DNA of 64,000 nucleotides from Paraburkholderia fungorum (lineage in GTDB: Bacteria > Pseudomonadota > Gammaproteobacteria > Burkholderiales > Burkholderiaceae). Where the stretch lies: positions 868,001-932,000 of the forward strand of contig NZ_FNKP01000001.1 in NCBI RefSeq assembly GCF_900099835.1, in the 5' to 3' direction. A model generated the notes under the pieces. It worked only from the letters and a program-made list of their open reading frames with translations. It made no database searches and had not been told where the DNA came from. Both the position numbers and the translations under genes were made by a program. The first letter of the stretch is position 1; the number at the start of each line of letters is the position of its first letter. Shown piece by piece: positions 8,506-17,087 of the stretch.

Positions 8506-9321
8506 TCAGAACGTATGTTCGGTTCCTGGGAACGAACCATCCTTTACTGCACGCACGTACGCTTCCACGCCCGCCAGAATGCTCGGCTGTCCCTGCATGA
8601 AATCCTTCACGAAACGCGGGCGCTTGCCGGGGAAAATACCCAGCATGTCGTGCAGCACCAGCACCTGACCCGAGCAATCCAGACCCGCACCGATCCCGAT
8701 CGTCGGAATCCGCAACTGCTTCGTGACTTCGCTCGCGAGTTGCGACGGAATCGCTTCCATCACGATCAATTGCGTGCCAGCCGCTTCCACCGCGAGCGCG
8801 TCTCGCAACACCTGACTCGCGCCTGCTTCGGTCTTGCCCTGCACCTTGAAGCCGCCGAATGCGTGCACGGACTGCGGCGTGAGGCCGATGTGCGCGCACA
8901 CCGGAACCGCGCGCTCAACCAGAAAACGCACGGTGTCAGCGAGCCATTCGCCGCCTTCGAGCTTCACCATTTGCGCGCCCGCGCGCATCAACTCCACCGA
9001 GCTACGGAACGCGTCTTCCGGCGTGCCGTATGTGCCGAACGGCAGATCGGCGACGATCAGCGCCGACGGCCGCGCGCGCGCCACGCTCGCCGTGTGATAC
9101 GCGATGTCGGCGAGCGTCACCGGCAGCGTCGTCGTCTGACCTTGCAGCACGTTGCCGAGCGAATCGCCGATCAACAGCGTATCGACGCCCGCTCGATCCA
9201 GCAGCGACGCAAAGCTCGCGTCGTAACAGGTGAGCATCGCGATTTTTTCGCCTGCGTCGCGCATTGCCTGCAGCTTCGGCACGGTGATCGCGCTCCGGCT
9301 TGCTTCCTGCAAATAAGTCAT
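8506..9321 (-). CDS. panB: 3-methyl-2-oxobutanoate hydroxymethyltransferase
   Basis: PanB adds a hydroxymethyl group from methylene-tetrahydrofolate to 2-oxoisovalerate, the first committed step of pantothenate and coenzyme A synthesis. The 271-residue product shows family motifs throughout: [10 protein letters not shown] near residue 30, [12 protein letters not shown] with the Mg-binding aspartate, VKLEGG, and [19 protein letters not shown] in the middle. It forms a decamer in the cytoplasm in known cases. It is the last gene of a minus-strand run that includes folK, 36 bases after the deoxynucleoside kinase gene; panC is not in the window. Confidence 0.97.
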   Translation of the reverse strand: MTYLQEASRSAITVPKLQAMRDAGEKIAMLTCYDASFASLLDRAGVDTLLIGDSLGNVLQGQTTTLPVTLADIAYHTASVARARPSALIVADLPFGTYGTPEDAFRSSVELMRAGAQMVKLEGGEWLADTVRFLVERAVPVCAHIGLTPQSVHAFGGFKVQGKTEAGASQVLRDALAVEAAGTQLIVMEAIPSQLASEVTKQLRIPTIGIGAGLDCSGQVLVLHDMLGIFPGKRPRFVKDFMQGQPSILAGVEAYVRAVKDGSFPGTEHTF

Positions 9322-9357
9322 GGGTCAATCCATTGGAAAAAAAGCTGGCCGCGCCGC

Positions 9358-10038
9358 TTACAGCGACGTGCCCTTGGCAAAGAATTCCTTGCGGCCGCGC
9401 ATCGTTTCGATGCGCTCGGCGAGTAGCGCAAGGTCCGCGTCCGAGTCGAGCGGATTCAGATGTTCAGCGTTGACCGTCAGCACGGGCGTGCGGTCGTAGT
9501 GGTAGAAGAATTCGTTGTACGCGTCGCAGAGTGCGCGCAGGTAGGCGTCGGAAATCTGCAATTCCATCGGCACGGCGCGCTTCTGGATGCGCGCGAACAG
9601 CACTTCAGGGCTGGCTTGCAAATAGACCACGAAATCCGGCGCGGGCGCGCTGACTTCGATCTGGGCCGCGAGCGCGCGATACAACTGCCACTCGTCTTCC
9701 GGCAACGTGAGACGCGCGAAGATGTCGTTCTTCTGCGTCATGAAATCGGCGATGAGCGGCGTGCCCAAGCCTTGCGCGGCGTTCACTTCCTGCGTCTGCT
9801 GAACGCGCTGCAATGCGAAGTGCAATTGCGTGGGCAGCGCATAACGCGCGGTGTCGCGATAAAAACGCTCGAGAAAAGGATTGTCTTGCGGACGCTCGAA
9901 CAATTCCTGCATCGACCAGCGTTGAGCGAGACGACGCGCGAGCGAAGTCTTGCCGACGCCGATCGGGCCTTCAATCGCGAGATAGCCGAACGGTGGCCGC
10001 AGTTGCGGCGCCGTGACCGTGAGCGGCGGCGAATTCAT
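9358..10038 (-). CDS. Deoxynucleoside kinase (deoxyadenosine/deoxycytidine type)
   Basis: The 226-residue protein belongs to the dNK family that phosphorylates deoxynucleosides for salvage. The P-loop GPIGVGKTSLARRL lies near residues 25-38, followed by the substrate-contacting ELFERPQDNPFLERFY segment, and a DRTP-type lid region precedes the C-terminus. Which base is preferred cannot be read from the sequence. Its ATG overlaps the folK stop by four bases, so it is translationally coupled to folK. The association of this kinase with folK and panB is common in betaproteobacteria, from general knowledge. Confidence 0.9.
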   Translation of the reverse strand: MNSPPLTVTAPQLRPPFGYLAIEGPIGVGKTSLARRLAQRWSMQELFERPQDNPFLERFYRDTARYALPTQLHFALQRVQQTQEVNAAQGLGTPLIADFMTQKNDIFARLTLPEDEWQLYRALAAQIEVSAPAPDFVVYLQASPEVLFARIQKRAVPMELQISDAYLRALCDAYNEFFYHYDRTPVLTVNAEHLNPLDSDADLALLAERIETMRGRKEFFAKGTSL

Positions 10039-10580
10039 TCGCAGCGCCCTTTTTCGGTTGCACCGTTAGCGCTCAATGCATTGAGCATAGGACACTGACA
10101 CGGCCCCTTCACTTTCTCGATACGTTGATCGCTGACGCCACCGAGCAGCGCCTCGGCACGGCCGTGTTGCGGAATGACCAGCGCCGAGTCGATCTCGACC
10201 AGCGGCACCAGCACAAAAGCGCGCTCGGCCATACGGGGATGCGGCACGATCAGATCGGGTTCGTCGATCGATTGCTCGCCGTACAGCAGGATGTCCAGAT
10301 CGAGCGTGCGCGGTGCATTGCGAAACGGCCGCTCGCGCCCGAACTGATGCTCGATCTTCTGGCATAGCGCCAGCAGATGCCGCACGGGGAGTGTCGTATC
10401 AACCTTCACGACGCAGTTGAAATAGTCGTCACCGCCCGCGTCGATCGGGGCAGTGCGATACAGGCTCGACTTGGCGAGCACGGAGATGGTGTGCTGTTGT
10501 GCGAGGCACACCACTGCGTCTTTCAGGGTCTGGCGCGCGTCCCCGAGATTCGCGCCGAGGCCGAGATAAGCAACCGTCAT
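10035..10580 (-). CDS. folK: 6-hydroxymethyl-7,8-dihydropterin pyrophosphokinase
   Basis: HPPK transfers pyrophosphate from ATP to hydroxymethyl-dihydropterin in folate synthesis. The 181-residue product has YLGLGANLGD at the N-terminus, SSLYRTAPI and DDYFNCVVKV, and the signature RNAPRTLDLDILLYG with the two Mg-binding aspartates near residues 95-110. The last 25 residues (about 157-181) extend beyond the usual domain and are lineage-specific. It lies 49 bases downstream of pcnB and overlaps the next gene by four bases. Confidence 0.96.
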   Translation of the reverse strand: MTVAYLGLGANLGDARQTLKDAVVCLAQQHTISVLAKSSLYRTAPIDAGGDDYFNCVVKVDTTLPVRHLLALCQKIEHQFGRERPFRNAPRTLDLDILLYGEQSIDEPDLIVPHPRMAERAFVLVPLVEIDSALVIPQHGRAEALLGGVSDQRIEKVKGPCQCPMLNALSANGATEKGRCE

Positions 10581-10629
10581 GGCATAACTTCCTGCAACTA
10601 TCGTTCGACGGCTTCAGCTAAACGCTGTG

Positions 10630-12240
10630 TCAGTCTTCGTGCGAGCCGTCGTGGCCCGCGTCGTCGTCTGAGCGTTCGGCTGGCGTGCCGCCCTCCATTC
10701 CCTCGCCCGGCTTGCGGCCTTTGGCGCCACTGCTGCGCCGCCGTCGTTTTCGTGGGCTCCGGTCCTTCCCGCCTTGCGTGAGCAATGTCTCGCGCGCGGC
10801 AATGTCTCCTTCGATGAACTCCGTCCACCACGTACCGACCGCCTCGTCGAGTTCGCCCGATTCGCAGCGCAACAGGAGGAAATCATACCCCGCTCTAAAT
10901 CTTTGGTGTTCCAGCAGCTTCAGCGCGCTTCTTCCCGAGCGTTTCTCGAGGCGCAACTGCAGGCCCCAGATCTCGCGCATATCCGACGAGAAGCGCTTGT
11001 GGATCGCGAGTTTCTCGGTTTGCATGTCGAGAACTTCGTCCATCGCGCGATGCAAAGCGGGTACTGGATACTCGCCGTTCGCTTCGAATTTCTGCCAGCG
11101 CTGCTGCACGTCGTGCCACAGCAGGGTCGCGAACAGGAAGCCCGGCGACACCGGTTTGCCCGCGCGCACGCGAGCATCGGTATTGCTCAGCGCAAGCGTA
11201 ATGAATTTTTCGCCGATGGGTTGTTCGAGCACCACGTCGAGCAACGGCAACAGGCCATGATGCAGACCTTCCTGACGCAGACGCTTCAGGCACGCAAGCG
11301 CGTGGCCGGACAGCATCAGCTTGAGCATCTCGTCGAACAGACGCGCGGCGGGCACGTTGTTGATCAGATCGGCCATTTCGACGATCGGCGCACGGGTGTT
11401 GTCTTCGATCTCGAAGTCGAGCTTCGCGGCGAAACGCACGACGCGCAGCATGCGCACCGGATCTTCGCGATAACGCGTGGCCGGGTCGCCGATCATGCGC
11501 AGCAGACGCTCGCGCATGTCGGCCATGCCGTTGTGATAGTCCAGCACGGTTTGGGTGGCCGGATCGTAGTACATCGCGTTGATCGTGAAGTCGCGGCGTG
11601 TGGCGTCTTCGTGCTGCTCGCCCCACACGTTGTCGCGCAGCACGCGGCCGCTCGCGTCCACCGCGTGCGTGCGGCGGTCGAGTTCGTCGCGCTTCAGGCG
11701 GCGTGCCGGCGGCGCATCGGCTGCGGGCGGATCGACCAGCGCCCGGAACGTCGAGGTCTCGATGATCTCCTGCCCGAACTGCACGTGCACGATCTGAAAC
11801 CGGCGACCGATGATGCGTGCGCGGCGGAACAGCTTCTGTACCTGCTCGGGCGTGGCGTCGGTGGCGACGTCGAAGTCTTTTGGCTTGATGCCGAGCAGCA
11901 GATCGCGCACTGCACCGCCGACGATAAACGCCCGGTGCCCCGCCTGTTGCAGCCCTTCGGTAACGCGAATTGCGTTGCGCGAGATCAGCGCCTGGTCGAT
12001 CCGATGCACGTCGTGCGGAATGATGACCGGCACATCCGGGTCGCGCACAGCTTTGGCGGTGGAAGCGCCGCCAGCGGTGGTACGGGCGGGTTTGCGGCGC
12101 GCCTTGCTAGCGCCGCCCGTGGTCGATGCCGAACGCACGCGTGCGCTACCGGTTTCGTCTGCTTCGGCTTGGGCGGGTTGGGCGTCTTCAGCGGGCGCCG
12201 TATCCTGGCCGAATAGCTTGCGGATAAGTTTTTTGATCAC
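10630..12240 (-). CDS. pcnB: Poly(A) polymerase I
   Basis: PcnB adds 3' poly(A) tails that mark RNAs for decay. The 536-residue product starts with GTG at 12240, overlapping the stop of the HAD gene upstream in a GTGA junction. After a basic, alanine-rich N-terminal stretch (about 15-70) comes the nucleotidyltransferase core with FIVGGAVRDLLLG and KDFDVATDA (catalytic aspartates), RRDFTINAM and YREDPVRMLR. The last 45 residues are highly basic and probably bind RNA. The long extra N-terminus and basic tail make it a PcnB rather than a tRNA CCA-adding enzyme. Confidence 0.95.
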   Translation of the reverse strand: MIKKLIRKLFGQDTAPAEDAQPAQAEADETGSARVRSASTTGGASKARRKPARTTAGGASTAKAVRDPDVPVIIPHDVHRIDQALISRNAIRVTEGLQQAGHRAFIVGGAVRDLLLGIKPKDFDVATDATPEQVQKLFRRARIIGRRFQIVHVQFGQEIIETSTFRALVDPPAADAPPARRLKRDELDRRTHAVDASGRVLRDNVWGEQHEDATRRDFTINAMYYDPATQTVLDYHNGMADMRERLLRMIGDPATRYREDPVRMLRVVRFAAKLDFEIEDNTRAPIVEMADLINNVPAARLFDEMLKLMLSGHALACLKRLRQEGLHHGLLPLLDVVLEQPIGEKFITLALSNTDARVRAGKPVSPGFLFATLLWHDVQQRWQKFEANGEYPVPALHRAMDEVLDMQTEKLAIHKRFSSDMREIWGLQLRLEKRSGRSALKLLEHQRFRAGYDFLLLRCESGELDEAVGTWWTEFIEGDIAARETLLTQGGKDRSPRKRRRRSSGAKGRKPGEGMEGGTPAERSDDDAGHDGSHED

Positions 12241-12923
12241 GAGGGTTGAAAGAGTTCGAGGATGCGCCAGCCTTTGGCTTGCGCATGGGCACGCAATGTG
12301 TCGTCCGGATTGGTCGCGATGGGGTCGGTGACTTTTTCGAGCAACGGGATGTCGTTGTGCGAGTCGCTATAGAAATAGCTGTGCTCGAAATCGCTCCAGC
12401 TTTTGCCGAGTGAAGCAAGCCACGCTTCGGTGCGGACGATCTTGCCTTCCTTGTAGCTCGGCGTGCCCGTGGGGCGGCCGGTGTACGGCGAATGCGGTTC
12501 GCCGTCGACGGTTTCCACCTCGCACGCGATCAGCGCATTGACGCCGAACGCCTGCGCGATAGGACGCGTGATGAATTCGTTGGTGGCGGTGACCACGCAG
12601 CACAGGTCGCCAGCTTCGCGGTGCTGCTTCACGAGTTCCAGCGCGACCGGGAAGATGGCCGGCGTGATCACTTCGTGCATGTACTTTGCGTGAAGCTCGG
12701 CCAGTTCCGCGCGCGTGTACTTCGCGAGCGGCGTGAGCATGGCGATCAGATAGGCGTGAATGTCGAGCTTGCCGGCCTTGTAGTCGGCGAAAAAGCGATC
12801 GTTTTCACGGGCGAAATTTTCGGCGTCGACCATGCCTTGTTTCACCATGAAGCGGCCCCATTCGTGGTCGCTGTCGGTGGGAATGAGCGTGTGGTCGAGA
12901 TCGAAGAGTGCGAGGTTAGCCAT
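12237..12923 (-). CDS. HAD-superfamily IB hydrolase (SerB-like phosphatase)
   Basis: The 228-residue cytoplasmic protein has the haloacid dehalogenase motifs: DLDHTLIP with the nucleophilic and acid/base aspartates at residues 8 and 10, the TATNEF motif II near 110, a lysine in the YKEGK segment and YSDSHNDIPLL motif IV near 185. This subfamily IB resembles phosphoserine phosphatase and related phosphomonoesterases. The substrate cannot be told from sequence. It overlaps hda by eight bases and pcnB by four, so all three are likely one transcript. Confidence 0.9.
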   Translation of the reverse strand: MANLALFDLDHTLIPTDSDHEWGRFMVKQGMVDAENFARENDRFFADYKAGKLDIHAYLIAMLTPLAKYTRAELAELHAKYMHEVITPAIFPVALELVKQHREAGDLCCVVTATNEFITRPIAQAFGVNALIACEVETVDGEPHSPYTGRPTGTPSYKEGKIVRTEAWLASLGKSWSDFEHSYFYSDSHNDIPLLEKVTDPIATNPDDTLRAHAQAKGWRILELFQPS

Positions 12924-13698
12924 GGGGGCCTATTTTACTTGAAGCGGATGAAGCGGCGTGTGAACCCGCGACCGCACCGGTGGACGAACCGCCAGCGGGG
13001 CCCGGCGCGCCGCGCTGTTCTTCCAGCATGATGCGCAAAAGCGGCAGTGTGACCGCGCGTTTCTGTTCGAGCGAGAAGCGGTCGAGCGCGTCGAGCAGCG
13101 CCATCAGACTCGGCATGTCACGGCGAAAATGCGTGAGCAGGTAGGCGGGGACGTCGTCGGCGAGCATCAGGCCGCGCTCGCGTGCCGCCAGTTTCAGCAC
13201 CGCCGCCTTGCCTTCGTCGGGCAGCGGCGCGAGATGGAACACGAGTCCCCAGCCGAGGCGCGTGCGCAGATCTTCGCGCACGCTCATGCCGATCGGCGGC
13301 GCGTTGCCCGCGGCGACCAGCGCGCTGGTGGGATGCGCGCGCACTTCGTTGAACAGGTTGAACATGGCGATCTGCTGCGCGGCGGAGAGCGCATCGCAAT
13401 CGTCGATTGCATACAGCGCGACGCGCGGGTCGAAGCTGAACGCGGCGAGGCTGCTCTGCGGACCGGCAAAGCGCGCATGTCCCGGCGACGCTTCGTGCAC
13501 CAGCGCCTGCAACAGATGCGTGCGGCCGCTGCCGGACTCGCCCCAGATGTAGAACGAGCGATCGGCGACCGGTCCGGCGGCGAGCGCGTTGTCGAGCTCG
13601 CGCAGGCGCGTGACCAGCTCGGCGTTCGCGCCTGCGAAGAAATTGTCGAATGTCGATGGCGGCGGGGTGCCGAGATCGAGCGTCAGTTGACGAAGCAC
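12916..13698 (-). CDS. hda: DnaA regulatory inactivator Hda
   Basis: Hda works with the DNA-loaded sliding clamp to stimulate ATP hydrolysis by DnaA, preventing re-initiation of replication. The 260-residue product starts with GTG at 13698 and has, right at the N-terminus, QLTLDLG, which fits the clamp-binding peptide of Hda. An AAA+ domain follows, with the Walker A-like GESGSGRTHLLQAL near residue 55 and the YAIDDCDAL Walker B near 105. It lacks the DnaA DNA-binding domain IV. The last 25 residues are alanine/serine-rich. It lies 72 bases downstream of a permease gene on the same strand. Confidence 0.93.
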   Translation of the reverse strand: MLRQLTLDLGTPPPSTFDNFFAGANAELVTRLRELDNALAAGPVADRSFYIWGESGSGRTHLLQALVHEASPGHARFAGPQSSLAAFSFDPRVALYAIDDCDALSAAQQIAMFNLFNEVRAHPTSALVAAGNAPPIGMSVREDLRTRLGWGLVFHLAPLPDEGKAAVLKLAARERGLMLADDVPAYLLTHFRRDMPSLMALLDALDRFSLEQKRAVTLPLLRIMLEEQRGAPGPAGGSSTGAVAGSHAASSASSKIGPHG

Positions 13699-13770
13699 AG
13701 TAAGTTAATGCCGAAAATGAGGCTAAGGCCGCGTCGGCCCTCAAGCGGGCCTAGAACAGTCAAAGAGCAG

Positions 13771-14823
13771 TCAGTTGTTGTAAAGCGTGCTCGCCAGGTA
13801 GCTCTGGCGCAACTCGCGGATCGCGACCGACAGGATTGCGCTGAACGGCAGCGCAAGCAGCACGCCGAAAAAGCCGAACAGTTGCCCGAACGCCAGCAAC
13901 GCGAAAATCACTGCGAGCGGGTGCAGCCCGATCCGCTCGCCGACGAGTCGCGGCGTCAGATAAAAGCTCTCCACGAGCTGCGCGAAGCCGTAAATCAGCG
14001 CGACCGCGCCGAAACCGTACCAGTTGCCGAACTGTAACAGCGCCGCGATCAGCGCCAGCACCAGGCCCGTTGCAAACCCGAGGTACGGGATAAACACCGC
14101 CAGCCCCGTAAATATGCCGACCGGCAACGCAATCTCGAACCCGGCGACGCTCAGCGCAATCGCGTAGTATGCCGCCAGGATGACCATCACGAGAACTTCG
14201 CCGCGCAGGTATTGCGACAACATCTCGTCCATGTCGCGCGCCAGTTGCTGCGTTTTATCGAGCCAGCGGCGCGGAATCAGCCTCTGAATGCGCGCCAGCA
14301 TGCGGTTCCAGTCGTACAGCAGATAGAACAGCACGAGCGGCACCGTGACCAGATTCGCGATCAGCGCGAGCATCAGGTTGCTGCTGGTGCGGATCGACGT
14401 CCACGCGTACAGCGCGACGGTTTGCGCGCTGCCTTCAAGCTGCGTCATCACGAATTCGCGGATCTTGACGAAATCGAGCGAATCGCCGAGGCCCAGCATG
14501 GCCAGCTTGGGCTGGAGCCACGCGCTCGCATGCGCGAGCAGCACGGGCACCTGCTGGCGCAACAGCGGCCCCTTTTTCTGGATGACGGCGAGCACCAGCA
14601 AGACGAGCACGCTCATCATCAGCGTGAAAAACAGGATCATCGCGAGCGCTGCGAGGCCGCGCGGTATGCGCCGGCGTTCCATCCACGACACGCCCGGCTG
14701 CAGAATGTACGCGAGAATCGCGCCGAGCAGAAATGGCGTGAGCACCGGGCTCAGCAGCCAGAGCAGCACGCAGATACATAGTGCAATGACCAGCCAGATC
14801 AGCGCACGGCGCTGCATCGGCAT
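13771..14823 (-). CDS. AI-2E family transporter (PerM-like permease)
   Basis: The product (350 residues from ATG 14823; the frame is open to 14949) is an inner-membrane protein with about eight hydrophobic segments: two near residues 8-50, a pair near 55-85, and a cluster after 195. It has the NLMLALIANLVTVPLVLFYLL and AVFIPYLGFATG stretches typical of the AI-2E/PerM family. Members transport autoinducer-2 or act as ion antiporters; the substrate here is unknown. I chose 14823 because upstream codons run into the palindromic purM promoter region and the extra N-terminus is not hydrophobic. It precedes hda. Confidence 0.85.
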   Translation of the reverse strand: MPMQRRALIWLVIALCICVLLWLLSPVLTPFLLGAILAYILQPGVSWMERRRIPRGLAALAMILFFTLMMSVLVLLVLAVIQKKGPLLRQQVPVLLAHASAWLQPKLAMLGLGDSLDFVKIREFVMTQLEGSAQTVALYAWTSIRTSSNLMLALIANLVTVPLVLFYLLYDWNRMLARIQRLIPRRWLDKTQQLARDMDEMLSQYLRGEVLVMVILAAYYAIALSVAGFEIALPVGIFTGLAVFIPYLGFATGLVLALIAALLQFGNWYGFGAVALIYGFAQLVESFYLTPRLVGERIGLHPLAVIFALLAFGQLFGFFGVLLALPFSAILSVAIRELRQSYLASTLYNN

Positions 14824-14909
14824 CAGAATCGAGGAATTTTGTTGCAAGTTTGTTTCCCTGGTGTCGTCGGAACCGGATGAATCAAATTCCAGCCAGCCGG
14901 CCAGCATCG

Positions 14910-14928
14910 GGTAAAATCGCATTTTACC
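14910..14928. promoter_or_regulatory. Palindrome in the purM upstream region
   Basis: GGTAAAAT (14910-14917) and ATTTTACC (14921-14928) form a perfect inverted repeat around CGC. The TAAAAT half is a close match to a -10 hexamer on both strands. It lies 20 bases before the purM ATG, in the divergent region with the permease gene, and could be an operator, a promoter core or both. Confidence 0.55.
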
Positions 14929-14947
14929 GACCTTCTCGCTCTTCCCC

Positions 14948-16006
14948 ATGAATCAACCGAAATCCGCCGCCCCTGACGCCCAAGGTTTGTCGTATCGCGA
15001 CGCCGGCGTGGACATCGACGCCGGCGACGCCCTTGTCGACGCGATCAAGCCCTTTGCCAAAAAGACGATGCGCGACGGCGTGCTGGGTGGCATCGGCGGT
15101 TTCGGCGCGCTGTTCGAAGTGCCGAAGAAATACCGCGAGCCGGTACTCGTATCGGGCACCGACGGCGTGGGCACCAAGCTGCGCCTCGCGTTTGAACTGA
15201 ACAAACACGACACCGTCGGCCAGGATCTGGTGGCGATGAGCGTGAACGACATTCTGGTGCAAGGCGCCGAGCCGCTGTTCTTCCTCGACTACTTCGCGTG
15301 CGGCAAGCTGGACGTCGCCACGGCGGCCACGGTCGTGAAGGGTATCGCTTACGGCTGCGAACTGTCGGGTTGCGCGCTGATCGGCGGCGAAACGGCGGAA
15401 ATGCCGGGCATGTACCCGGACGGCGAGTACGATCTGGCCGGTTTCGCGGTCGGTGCGGTCGAAAAGAGCGAGATTATCGACGGCAGCACGATTGCCCCGG
15501 GCGACGTGGTGCTGGGTCTGGCATCGAGCGGTATCCATTCGAACGGTTTTTCGCTGGTGCGCAAGATTATCGAGCGTGCCAAGCCTGATCTGAACGCCGA
15601 TTTCGACGGCCGTTCGCTGGCCGACGCGCTGATGGCGCCGACGCATATTTACGTGAAGCCGTTGCTGGCGCTGCGTCAGCAGATCGCGATCAAGGGCATG
15701 GCGCACATCACGGGCGGCGGTCTGGTCGAAAACATTCCGCGCGTGCTGCGCGAAGGTCTGACGGCTGAGCTGGATCATCGCGCATGGCCGCTGCCGCCGC
15801 TGTTCTCGTGGCTGCAAAAGCACGGCGGCGTCGCCGATGCGGAAATGCATCGCGTGTTCAACTGCGGCATCGGCATGGCAGTGGTGGTGTCGGCGGAAGA
15901 CGCTGAAACGGCTATCGGTCTGCTGTCGGCGGCGGGCGAACTGGTCTGGAAAATCGGCTCGATTCGCGAAAGCGCGGCCGGTGAAGCTCAGACGGTTGTG
16001 ATCTAA
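14948..16006 (+). CDS. purM: Phosphoribosylformylglycinamidine cyclo-ligase (AIR synthetase)
   Basis: PurM closes the imidazole ring to make aminoimidazole ribonucleotide in the fifth step of purine synthesis. The 352-residue product has the family motifs [14 protein letters not shown] near residue 68, the dimer-interface segment [29 protein letters not shown] near 150 and [12 protein letters not shown] near 255. It is a monocistronic plus-strand gene, convergent with miaA and divergent from the permease gene. A 19-base palindrome lies directly upstream. Confidence 0.98.
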   Translation: MNQPKSAAPDAQGLSYRDAGVDIDAGDALVDAIKPFAKKTMRDGVLGGIGGFGALFEVPKKYREPVLVSGTDGVGTKLRLAFELNKHDTVGQDLVAMSVNDILVQGAEPLFFLDYFACGKLDVATAATVVKGIAYGCELSGCALIGGETAEMPGMYPDGEYDLAGFAVGAVEKSEIIDGSTIAPGDVVLGLASSGIHSNGFSLVRKIIERAKPDLNADFDGRSLADALMAPTHIYVKPLLALRQQIAIKGMAHITGGGLVENIPRVLREGLTAELDHRAWPLPPLFSWLQKHGGVADAEMHRVFNCGIGMAVVVSAEDAETAIGLLSAAGELVWKIGSIRESAAGEAQTVVI

Positions 16007-16106
16007 AGGCGGGGCTCCCGCGCGGCGGCTGGCTTGTAAAGGCAGGCGCCGTGCGGGTTGGTAGTTCAGGAATTCGTCGTATCGAAGCTCCCGGTCAGGG
16101 AAAGCT

Positions 16107-17072
16107 TCAAACCAGCGTTTCAACCACTTCAAGTACCCGCGCAGTCGCGTGCGGATCGCAGCAATCGACCACCACTCGCTCCGGCATGCTTCGCAGCCAT
16201 GTGAGCTGGCGCTTGCACAGTTGCCTCGTAGCAAACACGCCCTTGTCCCGCATCGTCGCGTAGTCGGTCGCGCCATCCAGGTATTCCCACGCCTGCCGAT
16301 AGCCGACGCAGCGCATCGACGCCATCTCGGGCGATAAATCGCCGCGTTCGCGCAACTTCACCACTTCGTCGATGAAACCGCTGTTCAGCATCGCGTCGAA
16401 GCGCTTCTCGATGCGCGCATGCAGCACGCTCCGGTCGGACGGTTCCAGCGCAATTGGGACAAATCGCCAGGCGTTCGCGGCGTCGTCCTGACGCGTGGGC
16501 GCGGCGAGCAGAGTCGACATAGCCTGGCCTGTCAGCATGAACACTTCGAGCGCGCGCTGAATGCGCTGCGAATCGTTGGGGGCCAAACGTGCAGCCGTGA
16601 TCGGATCGACGGACTCGAGCCGCGCGTGCATTGCCGGCCAGCCGTCGCGGGCCGCGTCGGCGTCGAGTGTGGCGCGCGTGTCGGGATCGGCTGAGGGCAG
16701 GTCGTTCAGGCCTTGCGTGAGCGCCTTGTAATACAACATGGTTCCGCCGACCAGCAGCGGCAGCCGTCCGCGTGCATGGATTTCGGCGGTCAGCCGCAAC
16801 GTGTCCGCGCGAAATTGCGCCGCCGAATAGGCATCGGTCGGATCGACGATATCGATCAGATGATGCGGCGCCACCGCGCGTTCGTCGGCGGTGGGCTTCG
16901 CGGTGCCGATATCCATCTCGCGATAAACCAGCGCCGAATCGACACTGATGATTTCCACCGGACGACGCGCGGCCAGCGCCAGCGCGGCCGCGGTCTTGCC
17001 GGATGCGGTCGGGCCGAGCAGGCAGGGGATCGGCGTGGGCGCGTCGGAAGAAGGACGTAATGTCATGGGCAA
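16107..17072 (-). CDS. miaA: tRNA dimethylallyltransferase
   Basis: MiaA transfers a dimethylallyl group to A37 of tRNAs reading codons that begin with U. The 321-residue product shows the P-loop [15 protein letters not shown] near residue 22, the [16 protein letters not shown] substrate segment, [22 protein letters not shown] and [12 protein letters not shown]. The length is normal. It begins 15 bases after the mutL stop codon on the same strand, the usual mutL-miaA pairing in proteobacteria; hfq, which often follows, is not present downstream here because purM faces it. Confidence 0.97.
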   Translation of the reverse strand: MPMTLRPSSDAPTPIPCLLGPTASGKTAAALALAARRPVEIISVDSALVYREMDIGTAKPTADERAVAPHHLIDIVDPTDAYSAAQFRADTLRLTAEIHARGRLPLLVGGTMLYYKALTQGLNDLPSADPDTRATLDADAARDGWPAMHARLESVDPITAARLAPNDSQRIQRALEVFMLTGQAMSTLLAAPTRQDDAANAWRFVPIALEPSDRSVLHARIEKRFDAMLNSGFIDEVVKLRERGDLSPEMASMRCVGYRQAWEYLDGATDYATMRDKGVFATRQLCKRQLTWLRSMPERVVVDCCDPHATARVLEVVETLV

Positions 17073-17087
17073 ACCGGATGCAGCACG

